From Candidatus Nanopelagicales bacterium (lineage in GTDB: Bacteria > Actinomycetota > Actinomycetes > S36-B12 > GCA-2699445), in assembly GCA_030700225.1 (NCBI GenBank), contig JAUYJT010000027.1, positions 32,228 to 96,227 on the forward strand: 64,000 bases of DNA, in the 5' to 3' direction. Of this stretch, positions 46,185-55,742 are shown in pieces (position 1 is the stretch's first letter; each line of letters opens with the position of its first letter). Below the pieces are notes generated by a model. The model did no database searches. It was not told where the DNA came from and saw only the letters and a list, made by a program, of their open reading frames with translations. Position numbers and translations under genes: made by a program.

Positions 46185-47240
46185 GTGGGCGATCGTGGGG
46201 GTGGCTTGATTCGGCTGAGCGTCGCTGTTCTGGGTCGAGATCTCGCGGTCGACCTTGGAACGGCCAACACGTTGGTGTATGTGCGCGGGCGTGGTGTTGT
46301 GCTGGACGAACCGAGCGTCGTGGCTATCGACACCAAATCTGGAGCGCTGATCGCCGCCGGTTCGCGAGCCAAGGACATGGTTGGCCGCACACCCGCTGAG
46401 GTCTCGGTCATACGCCCACTCTCCGATGGTGTCATCGCCGATTTCGAGGCGACCGAAGACATGCTGCGCTACTTCATCCAGCGCGCTCACGCCAAGCGTG
46501 CTTTGGCCAAGCCCAGGGTTGTCGTGTGTGTGCCCTCCGGTATCACTGGAGTGGAACGGCGCGCGGTCGAGGACGCTGGATACGCGGCCGGGGCACGCAA
46601 GGTGTTCCTGATCGAGGAACCGATGGCGGCGGCCATCGGAGCCGGCCTGCCCGTCTACGAGGCGGCCGGCAGCATGGTTGTGGACATCGGCGGCGGAACC
46701 ACGGAAGTAGCGGTCATCTCCCTGGGCGGCGTCGTAACGAGTCTGTCCGTCCGGATCGGCGGCGACGTACTTGATGACGCGTTGGTGCAGTACGCGAAGA
46801 AGGAGTACTCGCTACTGCTTGGGGAGCGGACCGCGGAACGCATCAAAGTGACCATCGGCTCGGCCTACCCCGCACCCGACGAGCCAGACGCGGAAATTCG
46901 CGGTCGCGACCTCGTCAGTGGCCTGCCGAGGACCGTCGTAGTGACAGCCGCAGAGGTCCGTGAGGCGCTGGACGAGCCGGTGACAGGGATTGTGGACGCG
47001 GTGCGCACAGCACTCGACCGCACCCCGCCGGAGCTAGCGGGCGATGTGATGGACCGTGGAATCATGCTCACTGGCGGCGGGGCACTTCTGCGGGGAATGG
47101 CTGAGCGTTTGGAGCACGAGACCCGGATGCCGGTTCGGGTCGCTGAGGGCCCGCTTCGATGCGTCGCCTATGGAGCCGGACGGTGCGTCGAGGATTTCGC
47201 CGCCCTGGAACCGGTGCTCGCTGCCCGGCCACGGCGGTAG
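46185..47240 (+). CDS. mreB: Rod-shape-determining protein MreB
   Basis: The 351-residue actin homologue has [20 protein letters not shown] (phosphate 1), [15 protein letters not shown] (phosphate 2), [15 protein letters not shown] and [13 protein letters not shown]. It polymerises under the membrane and guides the elongation complex. The start is GTG at 46185 or TTG at 46206 after GTGGGGGTGG, and the second is the better ribosome spacing. It opens the mreB-mreC-mreD-mrdA-rodA operon. Confidence 0.95.
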   Translation: MGDRGGGLIRLSVAVLGRDLAVDLGTANTLVYVRGRGVVLDEPSVVAIDTKSGALIAAGSRAKDMVGRTPAEVSVIRPLSDGVIADFEATEDMLRYFIQRAHAKRALAKPRVVVCVPSGITGVERRAVEDAGYAAGARKVFLIEEPMAAAIGAGLPVYEAAGSMVVDIGGGTTEVAVISLGGVVTSLSVRIGGDVLDDALVQYAKKEYSLLLGERTAERIKVTIGSAYPAPDEPDAEIRGRDLVSGLPRTVVVTAAEVREALDEPVTGIVDAVRTALDRTPPELAGDVMDRGIMLTGGGALLRGMAERLEHETRMPVRVAEGPLRCVAYGAGRCVEDFAALEPVLAARPRR

Positions 47241-47243
47241 CTC

Positions 47244-48146
47244 GTGACCACCGACATCCTTCAGCCCCCGGACTTGGGGAGTCCCCCGCGCCGACCGCGC
47301 CGCGGAACGGTCCGAAGGACCCCCAAACGGATGCCAGTGGTTCTCATCCTGGCTCTGGTGGCAGTGACATTGATGATGGTGGACGTTCGGCAGGGCCCGA
47401 CGGTGCTGTTGCGGTCGATCGGGCAGGCGATAGGCGGACCCCTGCAGGCATGGTCTGATTCGGCCCTGGGTCCGTTGCGCGAAGGGCCGCTACCGGTCGC
47501 GGACACGGGTGATCTCGCTGGAACCGTCGAGGACCTGCGGGCCCGCAATGACGAGCTCGAACGCGAGCGCGACCATCTGCTGGACAGGCTGTCGCAGCAG
47601 CGCCAGACGGATGAGCTGGCCCGCTGGAACGTTGCCGACCGCCAAGCGCGATTCGCCAGAGTCGTAGCCGCCGCGCCGTCCTCCTCCCTCGGGTCCACCG
47701 TGACGCTTGATAGCGGATCAGCGGACGGAATTGTCGTAGATCTGCCCGTCCTTTCGGGGTCAGGGCTGGTCGGCAGGGTCATAGCGGTCGGTCCGTCGAC
47801 GAGTACCGTCCGCTTGATCGATGACCTGGCCAGCGAGGTCGGTGCTCGCTTCGCCCGCTCGCTGGAAACAGCGGTCGTTGCGGGATCGGGAAACCCGGAC
47901 GTCCTGACCGCGAGGCTTGTCGATCCGCTCGCTGATGTCGCCGCCGGAGACCAACTCGACACGATCGGATCACCCGGAGGTAGTCCCTACCCGCCGGGCA
48001 TCCCTCTCGCCCGCGTGAGCGAAGTCTCCGGACCGGTCGGCAGCACCACGCGGCAGATCCTGCTCGCCCCAGTGGCCCGGCTGACCGCGTTGGACGTTGT
48101 GGCAGTGCTTGTGCCACGCGCTGATGGAGCGGAGGCCGAGCGATGA
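47244..48146 (+). CDS. mreC: Rod-shape-determining protein MreC
   Basis: The 300-residue protein has a basic N-terminus (RRPRRGTVRRTPKR), one transmembrane helix (VVLILALVAVTLMMV), a coiled coil (residues about 85-130, DLRARNDELERERDHLLDRL) and two beta-barrel MreC modules outside the membrane. It links PBP2/RodA to the MreB filament. The GTG start is three bases after mreB, and its stop overlaps mreD by four bases. Confidence 0.93.
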   Translation: MTTDILQPPDLGSPPRRPRRGTVRRTPKRMPVVLILALVAVTLMMVDVRQGPTVLLRSIGQAIGGPLQAWSDSALGPLREGPLPVADTGDLAGTVEDLRARNDELERERDHLLDRLSQQRQTDELARWNVADRQARFARVVAAAPSSSLGSTVTLDSGSADGIVVDLPVLSGSGLVGRVIAVGPSTSTVRLIDDLASEVGARFARSLETAVVAGSGNPDVLTARLVDPLADVAAGDQLDTIGSPGGSPYPPGIPLARVSEVSGPVGSTTRQILLAPVARLTALDVVAVLVPRADGAEAER

Positions 48147-48691
48147 CTCCCGCTGGGTGGCGGATCCTGCTGGCCACGACAGCCGTACTGGTGGCGGCAC
48201 TTGTTCAGACCGTGGTGCTGAGCCGGTTGCCGCTTCCGGGGGCCGTGCCGGACCTGACCCTCGTCGTCTTGGTTGGGCTGGCGATGGCCGCGGGCTCGTC
48301 GTTTGGTGCCTACTCGGGGTTCGGCGCGGGGCTACTGCTGGACGTACTGCCTCCGGCCGCCGGAACCCTTGGAGTGACCGCGCTGGCGCTGACACTCGTT
48401 GGGTGGCTCGCCGGCCGGGTGCGTGATCCGCGGGGGTTGGCGCCAGCGGAGACGGCTGCCCTGGTCGCTGGACTGAGCGTGCTCGCGGTCACGATCGAGT
48501 CAGGGCTGGCCTGGCTGATGGGACATGGGATTGGGAGCTTCGGCTACTGGGCTCTTACGTTGGTGACCGGCGCGGTCTACAGCGTGCTCCTGGGGGTGGC
48601 CGTGATCCCTGCGATCACCGCGACATTCCGGCGGCTGACACCGGCTGGCGCACCGCGCCGCGCCAGGCGCGCGTCGTTGCCGGGGGCATGA
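48143..48691 (+). CDS. mreD: Rod-shape-determining protein MreD
   Basis: The 182-residue integral membrane protein has about five hydrophobic helices and the MreD pattern VPDLTLVVLVGLAMAAGSSF in the N-terminal half, with a basic C-terminal tail (RRARRASLPGA). It stabilises the MreC/PBP2 complex. Its ATG overlaps the mreC stop, and its own stop overlaps an ATG of the next reading frame. Confidence 0.9.
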   Translation: MTPAGWRILLATTAVLVAALVQTVVLSRLPLPGAVPDLTLVVLVGLAMAAGSSFGAYSGFGAGLLLDVLPPAAGTLGVTALALTLVGWLAGRVRDPRGLAPAETAALVAGLSVLAVTIESGLAWLMGHGIGSFGYWALTLVTGAVYSVLLGVAVIPAITATFRRLTPAGAPRRARRASLPGA

Positions 48692-48738
48692 GGGTAGGCG
48701 GCGATCGATCTTGCCGCCGGGGTGAAGGGAGGGCGTTC

Positions 48739-50778
48739 ATGGGCGACAGACCAGGGATGCGCCTTGGCATCCTGGCTGTGTTCCTGGGCGCGCTATTGGT
48801 CGCTGTGCTTGGTCGTTTGGTTGAACTTCAGCTTGTCCAGGGGGCCGACTTCGCCGGGGCGGCGGAGTCGAATCGCTTCCGCACCTTGATTGAACCGGCG
48901 CCGCGCGGGTTGATCCTGGACTCCAAGGGTCGACCACTAGTCGCCAACTCAGCCTCGGTGGCTGTCGTAGCTGATCGTTCCCAGCTGGCCGGGCAGGAGG
49001 ACGGAGGCGCTGCGGTGATGGCCCGCTTGGCGAGTCTGCTGGGGCAGGACACTGGGGACCTGGAGACGCGGATGATTCCGTGCGGGACCGCTGGTGCCGC
49101 CAGTCCCCCTATGTGCTCGGCGGGTGGGCCGTCGGAACCCGTCGTTCTGGCAGCGGGCGTGGAGGCTGCGAAGGTGTTGCCGGTTGCCGAGCAGCCGGAA
49201 CAGTACCCCGGCCTGCGCCTCGGCCCCATCGTGGACAGGAGCTACCCCCGCTCTGGCGTGAATGCCGCTCATGTCCTTGGCTACGTCGGCGCCGTCAGCG
49301 CTGAGGACCTGGCGGAGCAAGCGGAGTTGACCGCGCTGGACACCGTAGGCCGTTCCGGGTTGGAGAAGCAGTACGACCGTGACCTACGAGGCGAAGCGGG
49401 CGAGTCCCGTGTCGCGGTCGATGCCATGGGAAGGGCATTGGGGACCGAATACGTCCGCTACGCCAGGCCTGGGGCCAACCTCGTCACGTCCATCAACGCG
49501 GATCTTCAGCAGGTGGCTGAAGCTGGCCTGGCCCAGGCGGTCAGCGCCGCTCGATCCGCTGGCAACGACAACGCTTATGGTTCCGCTGTAGTCCTGGACG
49601 TGCGAACCGGCCGCGTGCTGGCTCTGGCATCGAATCCGGACTATGACCCGAGCCTGTGGGTCGGAGGCATCAGCGACAAGAACTACCAGTCCTTGAGCAA
49701 GAACGGCGCGCTGCTCGATCACTCGATCCAGACCACGGCGCCACCTGGGTCGGTATTCAAGCCGTTCACAGTTGTCGCGATGGATCGTCAGGGCTTCGAT
49801 CTGAGTCGCTACTACGACTGCCCAGCTCAGTACCAAGCGGGGGACAGAACCTTCCGGAACTTCGAGAACGAGACGTTCGGGCGCGTCACCTTGGCCAGGG
49901 CGATCGAGGTTTCGTGCAACACGGTCTTCTATCGCGTTGGGGATCAGATCTGGCGCAAGACTGGGGGAGAGCGCGAAGGTCCGGGCGAGGTCGATCCGAT
50001 CGCGGGCGCCGCGGTTGACGCTGGCCTGGACAGCAAGACCGGAATCGACTTGCCAGGCGAGGCCTTTGGGGTCGTTGCGAGCCCCGCGAGCAAATACGAC
50101 CTGTGGGAGCAGCGCAAGAAGGCATGGTGCCAGGCGGCTCGGGACGGCTATCCGGTGCTTCGACGCAGGAACGCGCGGAAGGCTGACTACTTCACCAAGC
50201 TTGACCGGGAGAACTGCCGCACCGGGAACTTGTGGCGACAGGGGGACGCGATCAACGCCGCGATAGGCCAGGGCCTCACCACCGTCACTCCCATCCAGCT
50301 CGCCGTGGCATACGCTGCCCTGGCGAATGGAGGGGATGTCTGGCAGCCGACGATCGGCCGAGCGGTCGTAGAAGAGGGAGGCTCGGTCGTCAGGGAAGTC
50401 AATCCAGAGCGGGCCGACCGGATGAAGCTCTCGGCGAAAGTTCAGCGTTTGCTTGCCAGGGCGATGGCCGGGGCCGTCACGCGGGGGACCGGGCGACGGG
50501 CGTTCGCTGGGTTTCCGCTGGGGCGCCACCCGATCGCGGGCAAGACAGGAACCGCGCAGGTGGAGGGTCGGCAGTCGACCGCGTGGTTCGCGTCATTCGC
50601 TCCCGCCGACTCGCCGAGGTACGCGGTCGTGGTGACCGTGGGGGAGGGCGGTACGGGCGGCGAGGTCGCGGCTCCCGTGGCGGCGAGCATCTACTCGGCG
50701 CTGTTCGGAGTGGGTCGGCCATCTGTCTTCGGTCCGTCGGGTCCACCGGATTCGTTGCCCGGGGTCGTGGGTCGATGA
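48739..50778 (+). CDS. mrdA: Penicillin-binding protein 2 (peptidoglycan transpeptidase)
   Basis: The 679-residue class B PBP has one N-terminal membrane helix (LGILAVFLGALLVAVLG), a pedestal domain, and the transpeptidase domain with SVFK (Ser338, Lys341), SCN (Ser392) and KTGTAQ (Lys602). It cross-links peptidoglycan during lateral growth. The ATG at 48739 has GAAGGGAGGG before it. An earlier ATG overlapping the mreD stop at 48688 is in frame but lacks a ribosome site. It pairs with RodA, encoded next with ATGA overlap. Confidence 0.93.
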   Translation: MGDRPGMRLGILAVFLGALLVAVLGRLVELQLVQGADFAGAAESNRFRTLIEPAPRGLILDSKGRPLVANSASVAVVADRSQLAGQEDGGAAVMARLASLLGQDTGDLETRMIPCGTAGAASPPMCSAGGPSEPVVLAAGVEAAKVLPVAEQPEQYPGLRLGPIVDRSYPRSGVNAAHVLGYVGAVSAEDLAEQAELTALDTVGRSGLEKQYDRDLRGEAGESRVAVDAMGRALGTEYVRYARPGANLVTSINADLQQVAEAGLAQAVSAARSAGNDNAYGSAVVLDVRTGRVLALASNPDYDPSLWVGGISDKNYQSLSKNGALLDHSIQTTAPPGSVFKPFTVVAMDRQGFDLSRYYDCPAQYQAGDRTFRNFENETFGRVTLARAIEVSCNTVFYRVGDQIWRKTGGEREGPGEVDPIAGAAVDAGLDSKTGIDLPGEAFGVVASPASKYDLWEQRKKAWCQAARDGYPVLRRRNARKADYFTKLDRENCRTGNLWRQGDAINAAIGQGLTTVTPIQLAVAYAALANGGDVWQPTIGRAVVEEGGSVVREVNPERADRMKLSAKVQRLLARAMAGAVTRGTGRRAFAGFPLGRHPIAGKTGTAQVEGRQSTAWFASFAPADSPRYAVVVTVGEGGTGGEVAAPVAASIYSALFGVGRPSVFGPSGPPDSLPGVVGR

Positions 50779-51938
50779 GCCTTCGTACACGAGCGCCCGA
50801 GCGTGCCGTGACCGTGTCTGGCACAAGCGCGCGGATTCGGATGGCCGCGGTTCGGATGGACTGGCTGCTCATCGCGGCCGCTCTAGTGCTATCGGTTCTG
50901 GGCTGTGTCCTGGTTTGGTCGGCCACGCAATCAACCGACGGTGCCGGACCGGCCCGGCGGCAGGCACTGAGCCTCGTAATCGCTGTGTTCCTGGCGTTCG
51001 CCGTGACCCGCGTCGAGGCACGGGCTCTGCGGGGATACGCGATGCTCGGGTACGCGTGCTCACTGCTTCTGCTGTTGCTGCCGTTCACGCCGATGGGTAT
51101 CTCGATCTCTGGGGCGAGGGCTTGGGTAGCCGTGCCCGGAGGTTTCACTCTGCAGCCCTCCGAGTTCGCCAAACTCGCCTTGATCCTCGCTTTGGCTTCG
51201 GTTCTGGTTGGTGACCGGCCGCGCCTGGTCCAGCCGGGCGTCCGAGAAGTGGCTGCGGCATTGGGGGTCGCAGGAGTGCCGGTCCTGATCGTGCTAGCAC
51301 AGCGCGACACGGGCACGGCCTTGGTCATGGTTGGCATCACCGGGGCGATGCTGCTCGTCGCGGGTGTGCCGCGCGTGTGGCTGGCGGCGCTGGCGGGGAC
51401 AGCCATCACGGTCGGCGTGCTCGCTTGGCGGTTGGGCGCACTCGCGGATTATCAGATAGCGAGATTCAGGTCCTTTCTGGATCCGGCGTCTGACGCGCTC
51501 GGATCTGGCCACAACACTTTGCAGGCGCGCACGGCGATCGGAGCTGGGGGCCTCTTCGGTAGCGGTCTGTTCTCTGGGCCGCAAACGCAGGGTGGGTTCG
51601 TGCCGGTGAACGACAGTGACTTCATCTTCACCGTCGCGGCTGAGGAGTTGGGATTTGTCGGCGCGCTGGCGCTCGTGGTCGCGCTGGCTGTGGTGTGTTG
51701 GCGGGGCCTGAGGACGGCGTCGGAGGCCTTGGACCTGTTCGGGCGGCTCGTGGCTGTGGGTTGCGTGGCGTGGTTCGCCTTCCAGGGGTTCGAGAACATC
51801 GGGATGAATCTTGGGCTGATGCCGGTGACGGGCGTGACCTTGCCGTTCGTCTCCTACGGTGGGTCTTCGCTGATCGCGACGTGGCTCGGGATCGGACTGC
51901 TGCAGTTGGTCAGGTTGGCGTCGGGTCGCAGTTCCTAG
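50775..51938 (+). CDS. rodA: Rod-shape-determining glycosyltransferase RodA
   Basis: This 387-residue SEDS-family polymerase has about 10 membrane helices. Motifs include SLVIAVFLAFAVTR, GISISGARAWVAVPGGFTLQ (a SEDS signature), EFAKLALI, and FVPVNDSDFIFTVAAEELGF with the catalytic Asp. It makes glycan strands for PBP2 to cross-link. The ATG overlaps the mrdA stop (ATGA). RodA and FtsW look alike, but the mre/mrdA context decides for RodA. Confidence 0.94.
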   Translation: MSLRTRAPERAVTVSGTSARIRMAAVRMDWLLIAAALVLSVLGCVLVWSATQSTDGAGPARRQALSLVIAVFLAFAVTRVEARALRGYAMLGYACSLLLLLLPFTPMGISISGARAWVAVPGGFTLQPSEFAKLALILALASVLVGDRPRLVQPGVREVAAALGVAGVPVLIVLAQRDTGTALVMVGITGAMLLVAGVPRVWLAALAGTAITVGVLAWRLGALADYQIARFRSFLDPASDALGSGHNTLQARTAIGAGGLFGSGLFSGPQTQGGFVPVNDSDFIFTVAAEELGFVGALALVVALAVVCWRGLRTASEALDLFGRLVAVGCVAWFAFQGFENIGMNLGLMPVTGVTLPFVSYGGSSLIATWLGIGLLQLVRLASGRSS

Positions 51939-52034
51939 GGCACTACGCACAATCAGGGTTTCTCGCCACTTCGGCGCGCGACAAAGGCTGACATGGGGAT
52001 ACGGTGGGTTGAAGTGCGATCCCTGGGAGTGATC

Positions 52035-53723
52035 ATGTTGAGATCGGCGTTTGTGACCAAGGCTGTGGTGCCGCTGAGTGCGACGGGGCTGTTGTTCGTG
52101 GGGATGGGGGTTCCCGCATCGGGGGCTGTTGACACGGAGTCGGACAGCCAGGCGTCGTCATACGCACCTTCGGTGAGAGCAGTCAAAGCCAAGGGCAAGG
52201 TGAAGAAGGCCAAGGGAATGACTCTGCTAACGATGAGTCGTGCGGGGTACGTCATGGCCCGGAAGATTCTGAAGAAGAAGGGGAACTTCTCACTGCGCGT
52301 CAGGGATGGCTCCAGCCTGCACTTGATCACGAGGGACGGCGTGTACGCCGGTCCGCTCGTGCTGGCGAAGAGCAAGAAGGGCAAGCGCGCTCACATCTAC
52401 CTGAAGTCTGTCGGCAGTGGCGTCAACATCGGGAAGGTCAAGGTTCTAAACGGGTACGCGAAGGTCAAATCGAGCAAGAAGCTGAGGAAGAAGCTCGCGC
52501 GCAAGGCCAATTTCGCCGTAGGGGCGAGCGCACTCGCCAAGAAGGGACGGCCCAAGGGAGCTCGCCACCAGGGCGTTGTGAGCGTGAAGAAGAAGATGAT
52601 GCTGCAGAAGTCCGCGGCGTCGAAGCGTGCGGCGGATCTGGACCGCGACGGGTATGTGAACGTGTTCGATCTGGACGCGAACGGCAACCGGGTGCTGAAC
52701 AACGTGGATAAGACGAACCGCCACGGCAAGGTCAGGGTTCCCGCGACCCTGAAGTCCGCCGATGCCTTCACCACGCTTGCTGAGCCTCCGCCGCCAGGAG
52801 GCGGTGGCCTGATGCTGTTCAGCAACTACAAGGCGACGTCACCGAATCTGTCGGACGTGATCAACGCCAACCTGTTCGCCCCAGGCACCAGTGTCGCTGT
52901 GATCCTGACCGCGATCGATGCTTCGCTGGCCGCCAAGACAACGCTGGCAATTCAGTCGATCCCGGGAGGGGACTACGAGTGCACGATGCCCTACTGCCCG
53001 AAGGGGTCATGGAGCGCTCCCGCTGGCGGGACAGGGGACTTCCAGTGGAATATCGGGGCCGGTAGCGTGCCGGGAGGGATACCGGCGTACCCCGGTCTGA
53101 AGCACACTGAGATTGGCGGGGGCGACACGATCATCGCTGAGGACAACAACGGTACGAAGATTCCGGGAGTTCTCAACTTCGCGTTCGTGACAACGCCGGC
53201 ATTGCAGAGCTACACGACGTACGACGCCGCTGGCACGGCGGTGGAAAGTGGCGTGATCGACTACGACGCTGGTGTCATCAAGGGCAGTACCGGCGATCCG
53301 ATCCACGTTCCAGCCGGAGGTACGGTCAGACTGGTCTGGTACGTCCCGCAGAGGATGTCGATGTCAGGAGAATCGGGCTTCGGACCGAATGGCATCTTCG
53401 TCAACCAAGGCCTGCTGAACTACTACGCGGATCTGCCGAACAGGCCAGCCGGAGTCGCTGGATCAGCCAAAGGAGGCAACTGCCAGAGCTTCAAGGACAT
53501 GTCTAGCGGAGCTGCTCTCCCCGGCGAATTCGTGACCGACGGCACCGGCGACACCGCCGGGACAGGACGCGTCTTCGCCTGGCGGATGAGCATCGACGAT
53601 TGTGTGGACGACATGTGGACCGGCCAAGGCGCAGCTTGGACCACGGCGGACTTTGACATCAAGGCGCAGAGCCCGAACGGCGGCGACAACGGCGCCCAGA
53701 AGCTGTTCTTCGCCCGTTCGTAG
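52035..53723 (+). CDS. Secreted Lys-rich protein with EF-hand/dockerin-like loop, unknown
   Basis: Starting at the ATG at 52035 (MLRSAFVTKAVVPLSATGLL) gives about 562 residues. A GTG-rich leader frame reaches back to 51993. A Sec-type signal peptide ends near ASGA. The next 150 residues are very Lys-rich (KAKGKVKKAKG, SKKLRKKLARK). At about residue 210 is DLDRDGYVNVFDLDANGNRV, two overlapping DxDxDG-type calcium loops as in dockerins and EF-hands. The C-terminal 300 residues are Gly/Ser-rich with four cysteines and no recognised domain. It may be a surface or wall protein. It lies downstream of the elongation operon. Confidence 0.7.
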   Translation: MLRSAFVTKAVVPLSATGLLFVGMGVPASGAVDTESDSQASSYAPSVRAVKAKGKVKKAKGMTLLTMSRAGYVMARKILKKKGNFSLRVRDGSSLHLITRDGVYAGPLVLAKSKKGKRAHIYLKSVGSGVNIGKVKVLNGYAKVKSSKKLRKKLARKANFAVGASALAKKGRPKGARHQGVVSVKKKMMLQKSAASKRAADLDRDGYVNVFDLDANGNRVLNNVDKTNRHGKVRVPATLKSADAFTTLAEPPPPGGGGLMLFSNYKATSPNLSDVINANLFAPGTSVAVILTAIDASLAAKTTLAIQSIPGGDYECTMPYCPKGSWSAPAGGTGDFQWNIGAGSVPGGIPAYPGLKHTEIGGGDTIIAEDNNGTKIPGVLNFAFVTTPALQSYTTYDAAGTAVESGVIDYDAGVIKGSTGDPIHVPAGGTVRLVWYVPQRMSMSGESGFGPNGIFVNQGLLNYYADLPNRPAGVAGSAKGGNCQSFKDMSSGAALPGEFVTDGTGDTAGTGRVFAWRMSIDDCVDDMWTGQGAAWTTADFDIKAQSPNGGDNGAQKLFFARS

Positions 53724-53810
53724 TCGCCGGGACGCGACCTGACGAATCGGTCGATGAGCGCGCGCGACGTACCCTGAGGTACTCGGACCGGGGCGACGCG
53801 GAGGCTCAGT

Positions 53811-55742
53811 TTGGTTGATTCGGTGTTTGGCGCCCTCGAGCCCCTGCTCGGGCGCGTGGCCAAGCCGGTGCAGTATGTCGGCGGCGAGGTCAACTCGGTC
53901 CGCAAGGACTGGGATGCCGCGGATGTGCGATGGGCTCTGCTCTACCTGGACGTGTACGAGGTCGGAGCCCCGAATCAGGGGATTCAGATCCTGTATGAGG
54001 TCCTGAACAACCTGGATCGCGTACTGGCTGAGCGCGCTTACGCCGTGTGGCCCGACCTGGAAGACGCTATGCGCGAGGCGGGGGTGCCGGCGTTCACTGT
54101 TGACTGTCACCGCCCCCTGGCAGCGTTCGATGTTCTTGGCGTGAGTCTGGCGACCGAACTGGGCCACACGAACCTGCTCAGCGTGCTTGATCTTGCGGGC
54201 ATCGCGCTGCACGCAGCGGACAGGAAGCCTAGCGACCCTCTGGTCATAGCTGGCGGACACTCCGCGTTCAACCCCGAGCCGCTCGCCGACTTCCTTGACG
54301 GCGTGATTCTGGGCGACGGGGAGGAGACCGTGGCCGCCGTTACTGGCGTCATCCGGGACTGGAAGCTCGGCGGTGAACGCGGCGGCCGCGATGGACTACT
54401 GGCCAGACTGGCCGCCACGGGCGGAGTCTATGTCCCCGCCTTCTATGACGTCGACTATCTCCAGGACGGGCCGATCGCGTCCATCAAACCGAACCGCGCC
54501 GGTGTTCCCTGGCGAGTTTCGAAGCACACCTTGATGGATCTGGATCATTGGCCGTATCCTCGGGCTCCCGTGGTGCCTGTCGCGGAAACAGTCCACGAGC
54601 GGATGAGCGTGGAGATATTCCGAGGCTGCACGCGTGGTTGCCGATTCTGCCAGGCGGGCATGATCACCCGGCCGGTTCGAGAGCGATCCGGCGCGGCGCT
54701 GGCGCGGATGGTCGCCTGCGGACTGGCGAGTACCGGGTACGACGAGGTGGGGCTGCTCAGCCTGTCTTCCGCTGACCATTCCGAGATCGGATCCCTGGCG
54801 AAAGTCCTGGCGGATACTTACGCCAGCTCGCGGGTGGCCCTGAGCCTGCCAAGCACGCGTGTGGATGTGTTCAACATCGAGCTGGCAGGGGAACTATCGC
54901 GCAACGGTCGGCGGTCCGGGCTCACATTCGCGCCTGAGGGGGGCAGCGAACGCCTGAGACGCGTGATCAACAAGAACGTGACAGAGGCGGACCTGATGGC
55001 AACCGTGACGGCGGCCTACGCCAGCGGCTGGAGGCATGTGAAGTTGTACTTCATGTGCGGTCTGCCCACCGAAACCGACGACGACGTGCGTCAAATCGCA
55101 CGCCTGGCCACGGAGGTGATTCGCGCTGGCCGACAGGCCACGGGACGCTCAGATGTCAGATGCACCCTTTCCGTCGGCGGCTTCGTACCCAAACCGCACA
55201 CTCCGTTCCAGTGGGCTGCCCAGCTCGATTACGAGGAGACCGACAGGCGCCTGGCCATGATCAGGGACCAGATCCGCGGGCAACGAGAGTTCGCCCGGGC
55301 GATAAAGGTCAAGTACCACGACGGCAGGCCGGGGGTAGTGGAAGGCTTGCTGGCCCGGGGTGACCGCAGGGTAGGGGCCGTCATCGAGGAAGTCTGGCGG
55401 CGGGGAGGCCGGTTTGACGCGTGGAGTGAGTACTTCTCGTTCGACCGCTGGATGAAGGCCGCCGAGGACGTCTGGCGAGGCACGCCGGTGTCGCTTGGCT
55501 GGTACACAACGCGCGAGCGCGAGCACGACGAAATCCTGCCGTGGGCTCATCTGGATGCCGGTCTAGACACCGAGTGGCTCTGGCAGGAGTGGACTGACGC
55601 CCTGGCGGACGACGAACTGGGGGATTGTCGCTGGGCGCCCTGCTCGATCTGCGGGGTATGCGACCAGCTCGGAACGGATACTCAACTCGCATCGCCGGGC
55701 GCCGCTCACCGGGCGGAACTGTCGCGGAGAGCGCGCCAATGA
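53811..55742 (+). CDS. B12-binding-domain/radical SAM protein (TIGR03960-like)
   Basis: The 643-residue protein has an N-terminal cobalamin-binding-like Rossmann region (WALLYLDVYEVGAPNQGIQI, GVSLATELGH), then the radical SAM cluster CTRGCRFCQAG, whose three cysteines bind a 4Fe-4S cluster, followed by GLTFAPEGGSERLR. The family is usually encoded next to a DUF2344 protein and the RNase E/L21/L27 genes, as here, but its reaction is not established. TTG is used as start, with GGAGG upstream. It is one of the widely conserved unknown pairs of actinobacteria. Confidence 0.85.
   Translation: MVDSVFGALEPLLGRVAKPVQYVGGEVNSVRKDWDAADVRWALLYLDVYEVGAPNQGIQILYEVLNNLDRVLAERAYAVWPDLEDAMREAGVPAFTVDCHRPLAAFDVLGVSLATELGHTNLLSVLDLAGIALHAADRKPSDPLVIAGGHSAFNPEPLADFLDGVILGDGEETVAAVTGVIRDWKLGGERGGRDGLLARLAATGGVYVPAFYDVDYLQDGPIASIKPNRAGVPWRVSKHTLMDLDHWPYPRAPVVPVAETVHERMSVEIFRGCTRGCRFCQAGMITRPVRERSGAALARMVACGLASTGYDEVGLLSLSSADHSEIGSLAKVLADTYASSRVALSLPSTRVDVFNIELAGELSRNGRRSGLTFAPEGGSERLRRVINKNVTEADLMATVTAAYASGWRHVKLYFMCGLPTETDDDVRQIARLATEVIRAGRQATGRSDVRCTLSVGGFVPKPHTPFQWAAQLDYEETDRRLAMIRDQIRGQREFARAIKVKYHDGRPGVVEGLLARGDRRVGAVIEEVWRRGGRFDAWSEYFSFDRWMKAAEDVWRGTPVSLGWYTTREREHDEILPWAHLDAGLDTEWLWQEWTDALADDELGDCRWAPCSICGVCDQLGTDTQLASPGAAHRAELSRRARQ

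Noticed and set aside
45712..46209. Plus-strand frame of 165 codons between ndk and mreB
   Set aside because: It overlaps the ndk end and runs through the long hairpin and the tRNA-Ser-like fragment. No start signal or conserved motif is visible.
50232..50774. In-frame extension of rodA upstream of 50775
   Set aside because: It overlaps the mrdA transpeptidase domain in another frame, and the ATG at 50775 overlaps the mrdA stop as in the other operon joints.
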